25,089 bases of DNA from Deltaproteobacteria bacterium UBA2385 (GTDB taxonomy: Bacteria > Myxococcota_A > UBA796 > UBA2385): positions 1-25,089 of the forward strand of contig DDSR01000071.1 of assembly GCA_002343455.1 (NCBI GenBank), given 5' to 3'. A model generated the notes under the pieces. That model saw nothing but the letters and a program-made list of their open reading frames with translations, had not been told where the DNA came from and made no database searches. The position numbers and the translations under genes are program-made. Below, piece by piece: positions 14,077 through 20,734 of the stretch. Each line of letters starts with the position of its first letter. Position 1 is the first letter of the stretch.

Positions 14077-15830
14077 CCGCCCTCCTCGTGTTGCTGTGGG
14101 CCTGCGACGGCGGCAAGCCCGAGCCCGAGCCCGAACCTGATCCCTGCGATCTCGACGAGGACGGCTACCAGTCGATCGAATGTGGAGGGCAGGACTGCGA
14201 CGACCTCGACCCCTCGATCAACCCCGATGCGGAGGAGATCTGGTACGACGGCATCGACCAGGACTGCGACGGCGCGAGTGATTTCGACCAGGACGGGGAT
14301 GGCCAGGATGCGCTGGAGTTCGGCGGCGAAGACTGCGACGACACCGACTTCTACACGGGGCCAGACGCAATCGAGGTCTGCGGAGACGGGCGTGACAACG
14401 ACTGCGACGGCGCGGTGGACGAAGACCCCTGCGCGCGAACCTGGGACGACGCGCTGGGGTTCTGGAGGTCGCCTGAGCAGGGATACCTCGGGGCCGGACT
14501 GGCGACCGACTGCGACCTGGATGGAGATGGCGAGCTGGAGGTGCTGGTACTCGCTCCGGAGGCGATCGCGGGGCACAAGATCGACGGCACGACGCGCGGC
14601 GTGCAGACTGCATCAGAAGGGAGTACATTTTTCCCGAAGGACGGTCTGTCGGTCTCCGCCCGAGTGGAAACGGAGCTATTTCCTGGACGTTTTGGTACAG
14701 GAGCCGACTGCCTTGGAGATCTGGACGGAGATGGGCAGACCGACCTGGTGGTGGTGATGGACGATGCGCTGGATCAGCAAGGCACACACGCCGTGTTCCT
14801 GGGACCATTGTCGGGAACAATGGGACTGGACGATGCCGATTTCTGGTATTCCGGGCGGTCATTGCTTGAATACAATGTCGGATCAGCCGTACGCCTGGCT
14901 GACTTGACGGGCGATGGCCGATCAGACCTCCTGATGGGAATGGGAAAGGCCCCCATTCCACTGGAATGGGTATCAAATCCGCAGGATGGGGCTATGCTTC
15001 TTCGTGGACCCTTCGAACTGGGGGCCAACGACGACTGGCGGTCTCTCCTTCGTTTGCCAGGAAACAAGACCGAGTGGTTGGAAGTAGCTGACCTCGATGG
15101 AGATGGCATCGACGACGTGGTCCTGACTGACGACCTGGAGTTCGGCTCGCTGGTGCGCTGCGCCAGAGCCTTCTCTGGTGAGGACCTGGCGAACTATACG
15201 GCAGGGACGACCCTTACCGCCGCCGACGCCTTTTGGAGCCTTGATTGCGAGGTCGATGTGCGGGTCGATCCCTCTCTGTACATGGCTGACTACATTGACC
15301 CTGTTCACGTTGTGCGGACGGAGGACCTGGATGGCGATGGCCATCGCGACGCCATGGTGGGGCATCGAAATGGCTGGTCTGCATTCTCGGGTTCGAACAG
15401 AACGGACGAAGCAGCGTCGACTGCGGAAGCGACTCTCCATGCGCCGTTCTGCTTCTCTACATCTGGCGTGGTCGACGCGGTCTTCGAACGAACCCAGGAG
15501 GGTGGGCTGGTCTGGGCGACGGCCCTGGCCGGGCCGCCCGACTGTCCCGAACTCGAGAATCCGTTCCTGGGCAGGGTGGCTGTATTCCAAGAATGGCAGT
15601 GGTCCGCGCATGGGTGGGAGGATGCGGCGGGTTGGGTGATGTGGGAGCCGGACGTCGGCGAGACATGGCCTTCAGACCTCCAGTTCGCCAAGCTCACAAA
15701 CCTCGCCTTCTCACAAGAGGTGCAGGACCAGACCCGCCTCTGGATTGGACACCCGACCTACCTCACTGGCGACTCGACCACCGGCTGGCTCGCCGTCTAC
15801 GACCTCAACGACCTGCTACCCACGCCCTGA
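14073..15830 (+). CDS. MopE-type metal-binding motif / FG-GAP-like repeat lipoprotein, copy 2
   Basis: A 585-residue paralogue of the preceding gene, in tandem. It has the same minimal leader (MTALLVLLWAC, Cys at 11), the EP-rich spacer, two MopE-like Cys/Asp units (DCDDLDP, DGIDQDCDG, DCDDTD, DGRDNDCDG) and repeated DLDGDG loops (for example CDLDGDGELEVL, DLDGDGQTDLVV, DLTGDGRSDLLM, DLDGDGIDDVVL, DLDGDGHRDAMV). It ends in the same kind of tail (TGWLAVYDLNDLLP). The N-terminal part is nearly identical to copy 1 at DNA level while the propeller-like part has diverged, which suggests ligand diversification. An outer-membrane or surface location is predicted. Its 3' end overlaps the convergent deiodinase-like gene by 15 bases. 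Confidence 0.85.
   Translation: MTALLVLLWACDGGKPEPEPEPDPCDLDEDGYQSIECGGQDCDDLDPSINPDAEEIWYDGIDQDCDGASDFDQDGDGQDALEFGGEDCDDTDFYTGPDAIEVCGDGRDNDCDGAVDEDPCARTWDDALGFWRSPEQGYLGAGLATDCDLDGDGELEVLVLAPEAIAGHKIDGTTRGVQTASEGSTFFPKDGLSVSARVETELFPGRFGTGADCLGDLDGDGQTDLVVVMDDALDQQGTHAVFLGPLSGTMGLDDADFWYSGRSLLEYNVGSAVRLADLTGDGRSDLLMGMGKAPIPLEWVSNPQDGAMLLRGPFELGANDDWRSLLRLPGNKTEWLEVADLDGDGIDDVVLTDDLEFGSLVRCARAFSGEDLANYTAGTTLTAADAFWSLDCEVDVRVDPSLYMADYIDPVHVVRTEDLDGDGHRDAMVGHRNGWSAFSGSNRTDEAASTAEATLHAPFCFSTSGVVDAVFERTQEGGLVWATALAGPPDCPELENPFLGRVAVFQEWQWSAHGWEDAAGWVMWEPDVGETWPSDLQFAKLTNLAFSQEVQDQTRLWIGHPTYLTGDSTTGWLAVYDLNDLLPTP
14314..14410 (+). repeat. 97-base block identical to 12471-12567
   Basis: Partner of the direct repeat in copy 1; it encodes the second MopE-like unit (from EFGGEDCDDTD to DNDCDG). 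Confidence 0.9.
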
Positions 15831-16493
15831 TCCCGTGAACCAGACCGCCACGTCCTCGAGCGCCTTGCGTCGCAGATCGGGGACCATCGCGTCCTCGGCG
15901 GGGTAGCCGACCGGGAAGAGGATCATCGGCTGCTCGTTTCCGGGGCGGCCGAGGATCTCGTTGAGGAAGCGCAAGGGCGAGGGGGTGTGGGTGAGGGTGG
16001 CGAGGCCGGCCTGGTGTACAGCCGCGATGAACAGCCCGCAGGCGATGCCGACGCTCTCGCGCACATAGTAGTTCTTGCGCCGGCTGCCGTCGGGGTCGAG
16101 GGAGTAGTTCTCGGCGAAGGCGACGACCAGCCAGGGCGCCACCTCCAGGTAGGGCTTCTGCCAGCTCGTGCCGATCGGCTCCAGGGCCTCTCGCCAGTCC
16201 GGCGGCATCCGCCCGCCGTAGTTCTCGCGCTCCTCGGCCTCGGCGGCGAGGCGGATCCGCGCCTTGACCGAGGGATCCGAGACGGCCACGAAGCGCCAGG
16301 GCTGGCGGTGGGCGCCGGAGGGCGCGGTCGAGGCCGCACGGATGAGATCGGCGATCACCTGCTGGGGGATGGGGTCCGGCCGAAAGGCGCGCACGCTGCG
16401 CCGCTGGTCCAGGTCGAGGAAGGTCTGGCGGGCGCGCGAGCAGACCTCGGTCTCGGAGAGGCGGGCTGGACGGTAAGGGATCGGGGGCTTCAT
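15816..16493 (-). CDS. Iodotyrosine deiodinase-like flavoprotein (nitroreductase superfamily)
   Basis: A 225-residue FMN protein of the nitroreductase fold. It carries RRSVRAF (31-37) and TAPSGAHRQPW (56-66) for FMN and the late LPVGYP-like segment (FPVGYPAEDAMVPDLRRK). It matches iodotyrosine deiodinase (IYD) rather than generic nitroreductases. The active-site lid has Glu88, Tyr92 and Lys113, with the same spacing as human IYD Glu157, Tyr161 and Lys182, which grip the amino-acid zwitterion of halotyrosine. THTP near 188 corresponds to the IYD Thr contacting flavin. It would reductively dehalogenate halotyrosines or reduce a related amino acid. Its ATG overlaps the stop of the RIO kinase gene (ATGA), so the two are translationally coupled. 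No signal peptide is seen. Confidence 0.85.
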   Translation of the reverse strand: MKPPIPYRPARLSETEVCSRARQTFLDLDQRRSVRAFRPDPIPQQVIADLIRAASTAPSGAHRQPWRFVAVSDPSVKARIRLAAEAEERENYGGRMPPDWREALEPIGTSWQKPYLEVAPWLVVAFAENYSLDPDGSRRKNYYVRESVGIACGLFIAAVHQAGLATLTHTPSPLRFLNEILGRPGNEQPMILFPVGYPAEDAMVPDLRRKALEDVAVWFTGSGRG

Positions 16494-17692
16494 CGCGGCC
16501 CCCTGCCCCCGCCTCCACCGCCCTGCGGTCCCCGGCCTCCGCCTCCGCCTCCCTGCGGTCCACGTCCTCCGCCGCCTCCGCCCTGCGGTCCTCGGCCACC
16601 GCCACCGCCCTGGGGCCCACGTCCCCCGCCTCCCTGGGGCCCACGTCCCCCGCCTCCCTGCGGTCCACGTCCTCCCCCACCGCCTTGCGGCCCTCTCCCG
16701 CCTCCGCCCTGCGGTCCTCGCCCGCCTCCGCCCTGCGGTCCTCGCCCGCCCGCCGGCGGTCCGCCGCGGCCTCCCCCCGGACCCTGGCCCACGGGCCGTC
16801 CCTGGTAGACCTTCTCCTCGGCCGGCTTGCCGCCGCTGCCGCGCTTGCGTCGCGGGCCCTCGGCGTCTCGGGGTTTCTCGGCCAGGGCCGCTTCGGTCAC
16901 CTCGCGGGCCAGGCGCTGGCCGTCGACCACCCGCTGGCTGCGGCGGGGGCCCTGGCCGGTCAGCTCGCTGTCGGGGCGCAGCTTGCCGTTCTCGAAGAGG
17001 TGCCAGATCTCCCGACCGTACTCGGTCTCGGTCAGGGCCGGGTTGAAGCGGGCGAGGTGGGTGGTGAGGTGGTCCAGATCCCGCAGGAAGACCGGCTTGG
17101 CGTTGCGGTTCGACGAGGCGTCGATCGCCTGCGGCAGGTCGATGATGACCGGTCCGTCCCAGGCGATCAGCACGTTGTACTCGGACAGATCGCCGTGTAC
17201 GATGCCGGCCAGCAGCATGCGCGCGGCCTGCTCGGCCAGGAAGTGCAGCATCGCCCGGGCGTGCTCGGGCGAGAGGGGGACGTCGTACAGCCGAGGCGCC
17301 GGGGCGCCGTTGTGGTCGAGGATCAGCTCCATCAACAGGACGCCGTCGCTGAAGACCAGGGGCTGCGGCACCCGCACCCCCGCCGCCGCCAGCTTGTTCA
17401 GGGCGTCGACCTCGGCCGTCTGCCAGGCCATCTCCTCCTGGTCGCGGCCGAAGCTGCTGCGCTTGGCCATGGCCCGGGCGTCGCGGCTGTTGCGGACCTT
17501 GCGGCCCTCGGTGTAGGCGACGCGCTGGGTGAAGCTGCGGCTGTGGGCCTCTTTGTAGACCTTGGCGCAGACGACCTCGCCCTGGCTGCGGACGATCCAC
17601 GCCGCCGCCTCCTTGCCGCTCATCAAGGGACGCAAGACCTCGTCGATGAGGCCCACCTCGTAGAGAGGCTCGAGCTGCTTGGGAACGCGCAT
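16490..17692 (-). CDS. RIO1-family kinase/ATPase with RGPQGGGG-repeat tail
   Basis: A 400-residue protein. Residues 1-250 match RIO1-type atypical kinases: catalytic Lys44 (CAKVYKEAHSRSF), a long charged insertion ending in AEVDALNKLAAAGVRVPQP, catalytic loop HGDLSEYN (Asp168, Asn173) and metal-binding Asp185 in IIDLPQAID. Family members phosphorylate Ser or hydrolyse ATP; in archaea and eukaryotes they act in small-ribosome-subunit maturation, while bacterial roles are poorly known. The tail from about 300 is basic, then Gly-rich, with nine RGPQ(G)4-6 units and a final RGPR. It resembles RGG-type RNA-binding tails. GGAGA lies three bases before the ATG. It lies 28 bases downstream of the GWxTD-like gene and is coupled to the deiodinase-like gene. 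Confidence 0.85.
   Translation of the reverse strand: MRVPKQLEPLYEVGLIDEVLRPLMSGKEAAAWIVRSQGEVVCAKVYKEAHSRSFTQRVAYTEGRKVRNSRDARAMAKRSSFGRDQEEMAWQTAEVDALNKLAAAGVRVPQPLVFSDGVLLMELILDHNGAPAPRLYDVPLSPEHARAMLHFLAEQAARMLLAGIVHGDLSEYNVLIAWDGPVIIDLPQAIDASSNRNAKPVFLRDLDHLTTHLARFNPALTETEYGREIWHLFENGKLRPDSELTGQGPRRSQRVVDGQRLAREVTEAALAEKPRDAEGPRRKRGSGGKPAEEKVYQGRPVGQGPGGGRGGPPAGGRGPQGGGGRGPQGGGGRGPQGGGGGRGPQGGGGRGPQGGGGRGPQGGGGGRGPQGGGGGGRGPQGGGGGGRGPQGGGGGGRGPR
16493..16744 (-). repeat. Tandem repeat encoding the Gly-rich tail of the RIO kinase
   Basis: About nine in-frame units of 24-30 bases encode RGPQ followed by four to six Gly, then a terminal RGPR. Unit length varies only in the number of Gly codons, so slippage changes tail length without shifting the frame. 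The complementary strand reads as an artefactual Pro-rich frame. Confidence 0.9.
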
Positions 17693-17720
17693 GGTCTCCC
17701 GGTCGTGAGGGCCGCCGCCC

Positions 17721-18230
17721 TCAGAAAGAAGTGTTCTTCTCGGAGATGTCGACGATCTTGTCGTCGTCGAGGATGACCTCGCGCAGGAAGAGCCGGGTGG
17801 CCTTGTACTGGGTCTTGGAGTTCGGCTCCCACAGCAGGGCCGAGCCGTCGGCGTGGCCCTCGAAGCGGAAGATCCACAGCTCGCTGCGGCTGGCCTGGCG
17901 GCCGGGCAGCCGCTGCTTGTCGAAGGGGTTGCCCCAGGACATCTCCAGCATGTCCTTGGTCCAGCCCAGCTCGACCTTGCCGGCGATGATCAGGTCGCGG
18001 GTCTCGGGGTCGTACTTGTAGAAGCGGTCCCAGTGGCCGGCCTCCTGGAGCCAGGCGTTGCGCTCGTCCTCGGTCTTGAGCTTGAGCCAGGCCTTCTTCT
18101 GGTCTTCGGTCAGGTAGGAGCGCAGCGCGTAGTAGTGGTCGAACTCGGCGTCGCTGAGCTTCTTGATCTTGCCCTTCATGCCCGCGTCGGCGGAGAAGCT
18201 GAGGGCCAGGGCGAGGAGGAGGGCGTGCAT
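17721..18230 (-). CDS. Exported GWxTD-like domain protein
   Basis: A 169-residue protein with a short signal peptide without Lys or Arg (MHALLLALALSFSADAG), so probably periplasmic. The mature part has a helical YLTEDQKKAWLKLKTEDERNAW, followed by GWTKDMLEMSWGNPF and strands (ELWIFRFEG, TRLFLREVILDDDKIVDI). This resembles GWxTD-domain proteins, in which an edge-helix region full of E/D precedes a Gly-Trp-x-Thr-Asp and a 'Y/WGxP' turn; a BamE-like fold is another possibility. Function is unknown. GGAG lies six bases before the ATG. It is the first gene of the set leading to the RIO kinase and deiodinase-like genes, 63 bases after the Bat operon end. Confidence 0.65.
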   Translation of the reverse strand: MHALLLALALSFSADAGMKGKIKKLSDAEFDHYYALRSYLTEDQKKAWLKLKTEDERNAWLQEAGHWDRFYKYDPETRDLIIAGKVELGWTKDMLEMSWGNPFDKQRLPGRQASRSELWIFRFEGHADGSALLWEPNSKTQYKATRLFLREVILDDDKIVDISEKNTSF

Positions 18231-18261
18231 CGCAGCTCCGGAGGGTGAGGCAGGGGTGTAA

Positions 18262-18275
18262 CGCGCTTGCGCGCG
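18262..18275 (-). other. Hairpin with a GCAA tetraloop between batE and the GWxTD-like gene
   Basis: Read on the minus strand, CGCGC-GCAA-GCGCG is a perfect 5-bp stem closed by a GNRA-type loop, 18 bases after the batE stop. There is no T tract; it may mark the end of the Bat transcript or stabilise RNA. Confidence 0.35.
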
Positions 18276-18293
18276 GGGATCCGGCCGGCCGCT

Positions 18294-19055
18294 TCAGGGG
18301 AGGGGGAAGGGCGCGTCCGGGAGGGCGAGGTCGACGGCGCTGGCCGGCACCCAGCCCTTGCGGGCATCGGGCAGCTCGATCAACACCGCGGCAGGGGGTC
18401 CGGCTTCCCCGCCCTCCCAGCGCTCCAGGGTGCGGACCACGGCGCCCTCGTGCAGGACGAAGAGCTCGACGCCCTCGGCGCCCAGGGCGGAGCGCACCGT
18501 GACCTGCGGCAGCAGCACGGTCGCGGCGGGCGGGCGGCGGGCGTCCAGGGCGGCGCCCAGGCCCAGGAGCAGGGCCAGGAGCAGGCTGAGCAGCAGCCCG
18601 GGGTGAGGGCGAGGGGAGGGCTGGCTTCGCTGCCGGGCCCGCAAGGCGAGCAGGAATTGCGCGCTGAGGCCCAGGGTGGCGAAGCCCCCGGCGAGGCGGG
18701 CCTGGGTCGCGGGAGAGAGCCAGCCCTGCCAGAGGAAGGGGCCGATGGAGGGGGCGGGCAGGTCCAGGCGGTCCTGGGTGCGGGCTCGGGCGTAGGCGAG
18801 GTTGGCCCGCAGATCGGCGTCGCCGGGCGAGAGGCGCAGGCCGCGCATCCAGGCGGCGATGGCGGGGCCGACCTGCTCCTGGCGGTAGAGGGCGTTGCCC
18901 AGGCCGTGGTAGACGGCCGGGTCGACGGCGCCCTCGGCCAGGGCCTCGGCGAAAGCGCCGACGGCGGCGGGCTGGTCGCCGGCCCGGGAGGCCTCGACCC
19001 CGCGCTCGAAGGCCGGGCTCGCCAGGGCGGGGAGCAGGGCCAGCAGCAGGATCAT
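18294..19055 (-). CDS. batE: BatE-like TPR and SH3-like protein
   Basis: A 253-residue protein at the end of the Bat operon. A signal peptide (MILLLALLPALASPAF, no Lys or Arg) is followed by TPR-type helices (about 18-100: AGDQPAAVGAFAEAL, AVYHGLGNALYRQEQVGPAIAAWMRGLRLSPGD), two membrane segments around 125-145 and 160-175, and a C-terminal SH3-like domain (VTVRSALGAEGVELFVLHEG, then GWVPASAVDLA). This is the BatE layout. The ATG overlaps the batD stop by four bases. Bat proteins were linked to oxygen tolerance in Bacteroides and to stress and virulence in Leptospira and Francisella; the molecular role is still uncertain. Confidence 0.82.
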   Translation of the reverse strand: MILLLALLPALASPAFERGVEASRAGDQPAAVGAFAEALAEGAVDPAVYHGLGNALYRQEQVGPAIAAWMRGLRLSPGDADLRANLAYARARTQDRLDLPAPSIGPFLWQGWLSPATQARLAGGFATLGLSAQFLLALRARQRSQPSPRPHPGLLLSLLLALLLGLGAALDARRPPAATVLLPQVTVRSALGAEGVELFVLHEGAVVRTLERWEGGEAGPPAAVLIELPDARKGWVPASAVDLALPDAPFPLP

Positions 19056-20734
19056 GTCGCCTCCACGAAGGCCCGCACCCGGGCCTCCAGGTCGCCGCCG
19101 GGCTGGAAGCCGCCGTAGCGGGCGCGGCTGAGGTCCTCGTAGACGGCCAACGCCTCGGGGCCCAGCGCGCTGACGGCCTGCGGGTCCAGGCCCGGGGCGG
19201 GGCGGCCCAGGCGCAGCGCGCAGGACTCGCGGAAGGCCTGCTCCAGGGCGGCGAGGCGCGGGCCGGCCTCCGGCGGGAGGGTCCGCAGGCTGGCCCGCAG
19301 CGTGGCCCGCGGGTCGCCCTGGCGCCGCTTGAGCAGGCCCTCGGCCCCCAAGGCCAGCAGGCCCAGGGCCGGCAGCAGGGGGGGGAGCAGGGCCCAGGGC
19401 AGGGCCGCGCGCAGGCTGCGGTCGCGGATCCGGGCCTTGCCGGGGACGGGCAGGATGTCCTCGCCCAGGGCGGCGACCTCCTCGCGGGCGTCGGCGCTGC
19501 CCTCCTCGGGCCGGGCGAAGCTGGCGACCTGGCCGCCGCTGCCGGGCTCGACCTCGATGCGCAGCGGCTCGGTCTGGAGCTGCACGTAGCGCTCGGCGAC
19601 CGGGTCGAAGACGCTGAGCACCACGGGCGGGAGCTCCAGCAGGCCCTCGCGGGCGGGCACGATGGCGCGGCGGAAGCGGGCGACGCTGTGCAGGCGGCCG
19701 TCCACCAGCCGTGCGCTGAGCTCGGGGCTGTCGTCGTAGGCGCGGAAGGCCTCGGTGTCCGGGGCGGGCGGCAGGCGGGCGCCGGTCAGGGTGCCGTCGC
19801 CGCTCAGCGTCAGCTCCAGGGTCAAGGACTCGCCCTGGGCCACCCGGGGGACGCTGCCGGTGGACAGCGGGCCCGAGGGCCCCTTCAGCGTGGCCTGCAG
19901 CTCGAACCGCCCGACCAGCCCGCTGAAGTCGGCCGGGCGACCCTCGCCGGGCAGGGGGCGGATGCGGGTCGGGATCGGGGCGCTGCTGAGGGTGCGGGTC
20001 TCGACCGCGCCGAGGAAGGGGCTGCGGCGGTCCTGGGTGCGCGCCGGCAGGCGAGCCGTGAGCAGGGTGGCGGGGATGGTGCGCTCGCCCTCGGCGGCGG
20101 CGATCAGCGGCAGGACGATCTCCTGGACCTGGTAGCTGGTGTCGCCCTGGTCGAGGCGGTACTCCTTGCGGGCGGCCTCGGCGCTCTTCTCGATGGTGAA
20201 GCCGTCGAAGTCCGGGGGGCTCCACTCGATGTCCAGCACGCGCTCGGCGGTGCGGAAGCGGAAGGTGTAGGTCAGGACCTCGCCCAGGAAGGGATCGGTG
20301 CGGGAGAGCTCGGCCTCGACCCCGCTGGAGCCCGAGGGGGCCGCGGTGGGGGCGCTGACCTTGACGGTGCGCGCCTCGGCCCGCAGCGTACGATCGCCGA
20401 TGACCAGCTCGACCGGTCCGACGTTCCAGCTGCCCTCGGACCGGGCGGTCAGGGCGAAGCTGTAGTCGACGATGCGGGTGGCCTGGAAGTTGACCATCAG
20501 GTGCTGCTGGCTCTGCCCGGTGAAGCGGGCCGCCAGGCCCTCGCCGACGATCAGCTCGGGCCGCCCGCCGCGCATGACCCCGTCGATCAGCCGGATGCGG
20601 GCGGTGATGGTCTGCCCGACGACCAGCTCGCTGCTGTCGAGCTCCAGCTCCAGGCGCGGATCGCCCGCCGCCAGCGCCGGCCGGGCGGCGAGGAGCAGGG
20701 GCATCAGCAGCAGCAGGCGGCGGGTCGGGTCCAT
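19052..20734 (-). CDS. batD: BatD-like oxygen tolerance protein
   Basis: A 560-residue exported membrane protein. A normal signal peptide (RRLLLLMPLLLAARPALAAG) precedes several immunoglobulin-like beta domains (LELDSSELVVGQTITARIRL, then ELSRTDPFLGEVLTYTFRF and RTIPATLLTARL, typical for BatD). A single membrane helix lies near 455-475 (ALPWALLPPLLPALGLLALGA), followed by a cytoplasmic helical tail. BatD is thought to form a periplasmic scaffold with the BatA/BatB VWA proteins. The ATG at 20734 shares its A with the TGA of the upstream batBC gene (TGATG), and its stop overlaps the batE start, so both junctions are translationally coupled. Confidence 0.85.
   Translation of the reverse strand: MDPTRRLLLLMPLLLAARPALAAGDPRLELELDSSELVVGQTITARIRLIDGVMRGGRPELIVGEGLAARFTGQSQQHLMVNFQATRIVDYSFALTARSEGSWNVGPVELVIGDRTLRAEARTVKVSAPTAAPSGSSGVEAELSRTDPFLGEVLTYTFRFRTAERVLDIEWSPPDFDGFTIEKSAEAARKEYRLDQGDTSYQVQEIVLPLIAAAEGERTIPATLLTARLPARTQDRRSPFLGAVETRTLSSAPIPTRIRPLPGEGRPADFSGLVGRFELQATLKGPSGPLSTGSVPRVAQGESLTLELTLSGDGTLTGARLPPAPDTEAFRAYDDSPELSARLVDGRLHSVARFRRAIVPAREGLLELPPVVLSVFDPVAERYVQLQTEPLRIEVEPGSGGQVASFARPEEGSADAREEVAALGEDILPVPGKARIRDRSLRAALPWALLPPLLPALGLLALGAEGLLKRRQGDPRATLRASLRTLPPEAGPRLAALEQAFRESCALRLGRPAPGLDPQAVSALGPEALAVYEDLSRARYGGFQPGGDLEARVRAFVEAT

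Noticed and set aside
15987..16808. Plus-strand frame rich in PPPPCGPRPP
   Set aside because: It is the complement of the RIO kinase Gly-rich repeats and the deiodinase-like gene, both well supported on the minus strand.
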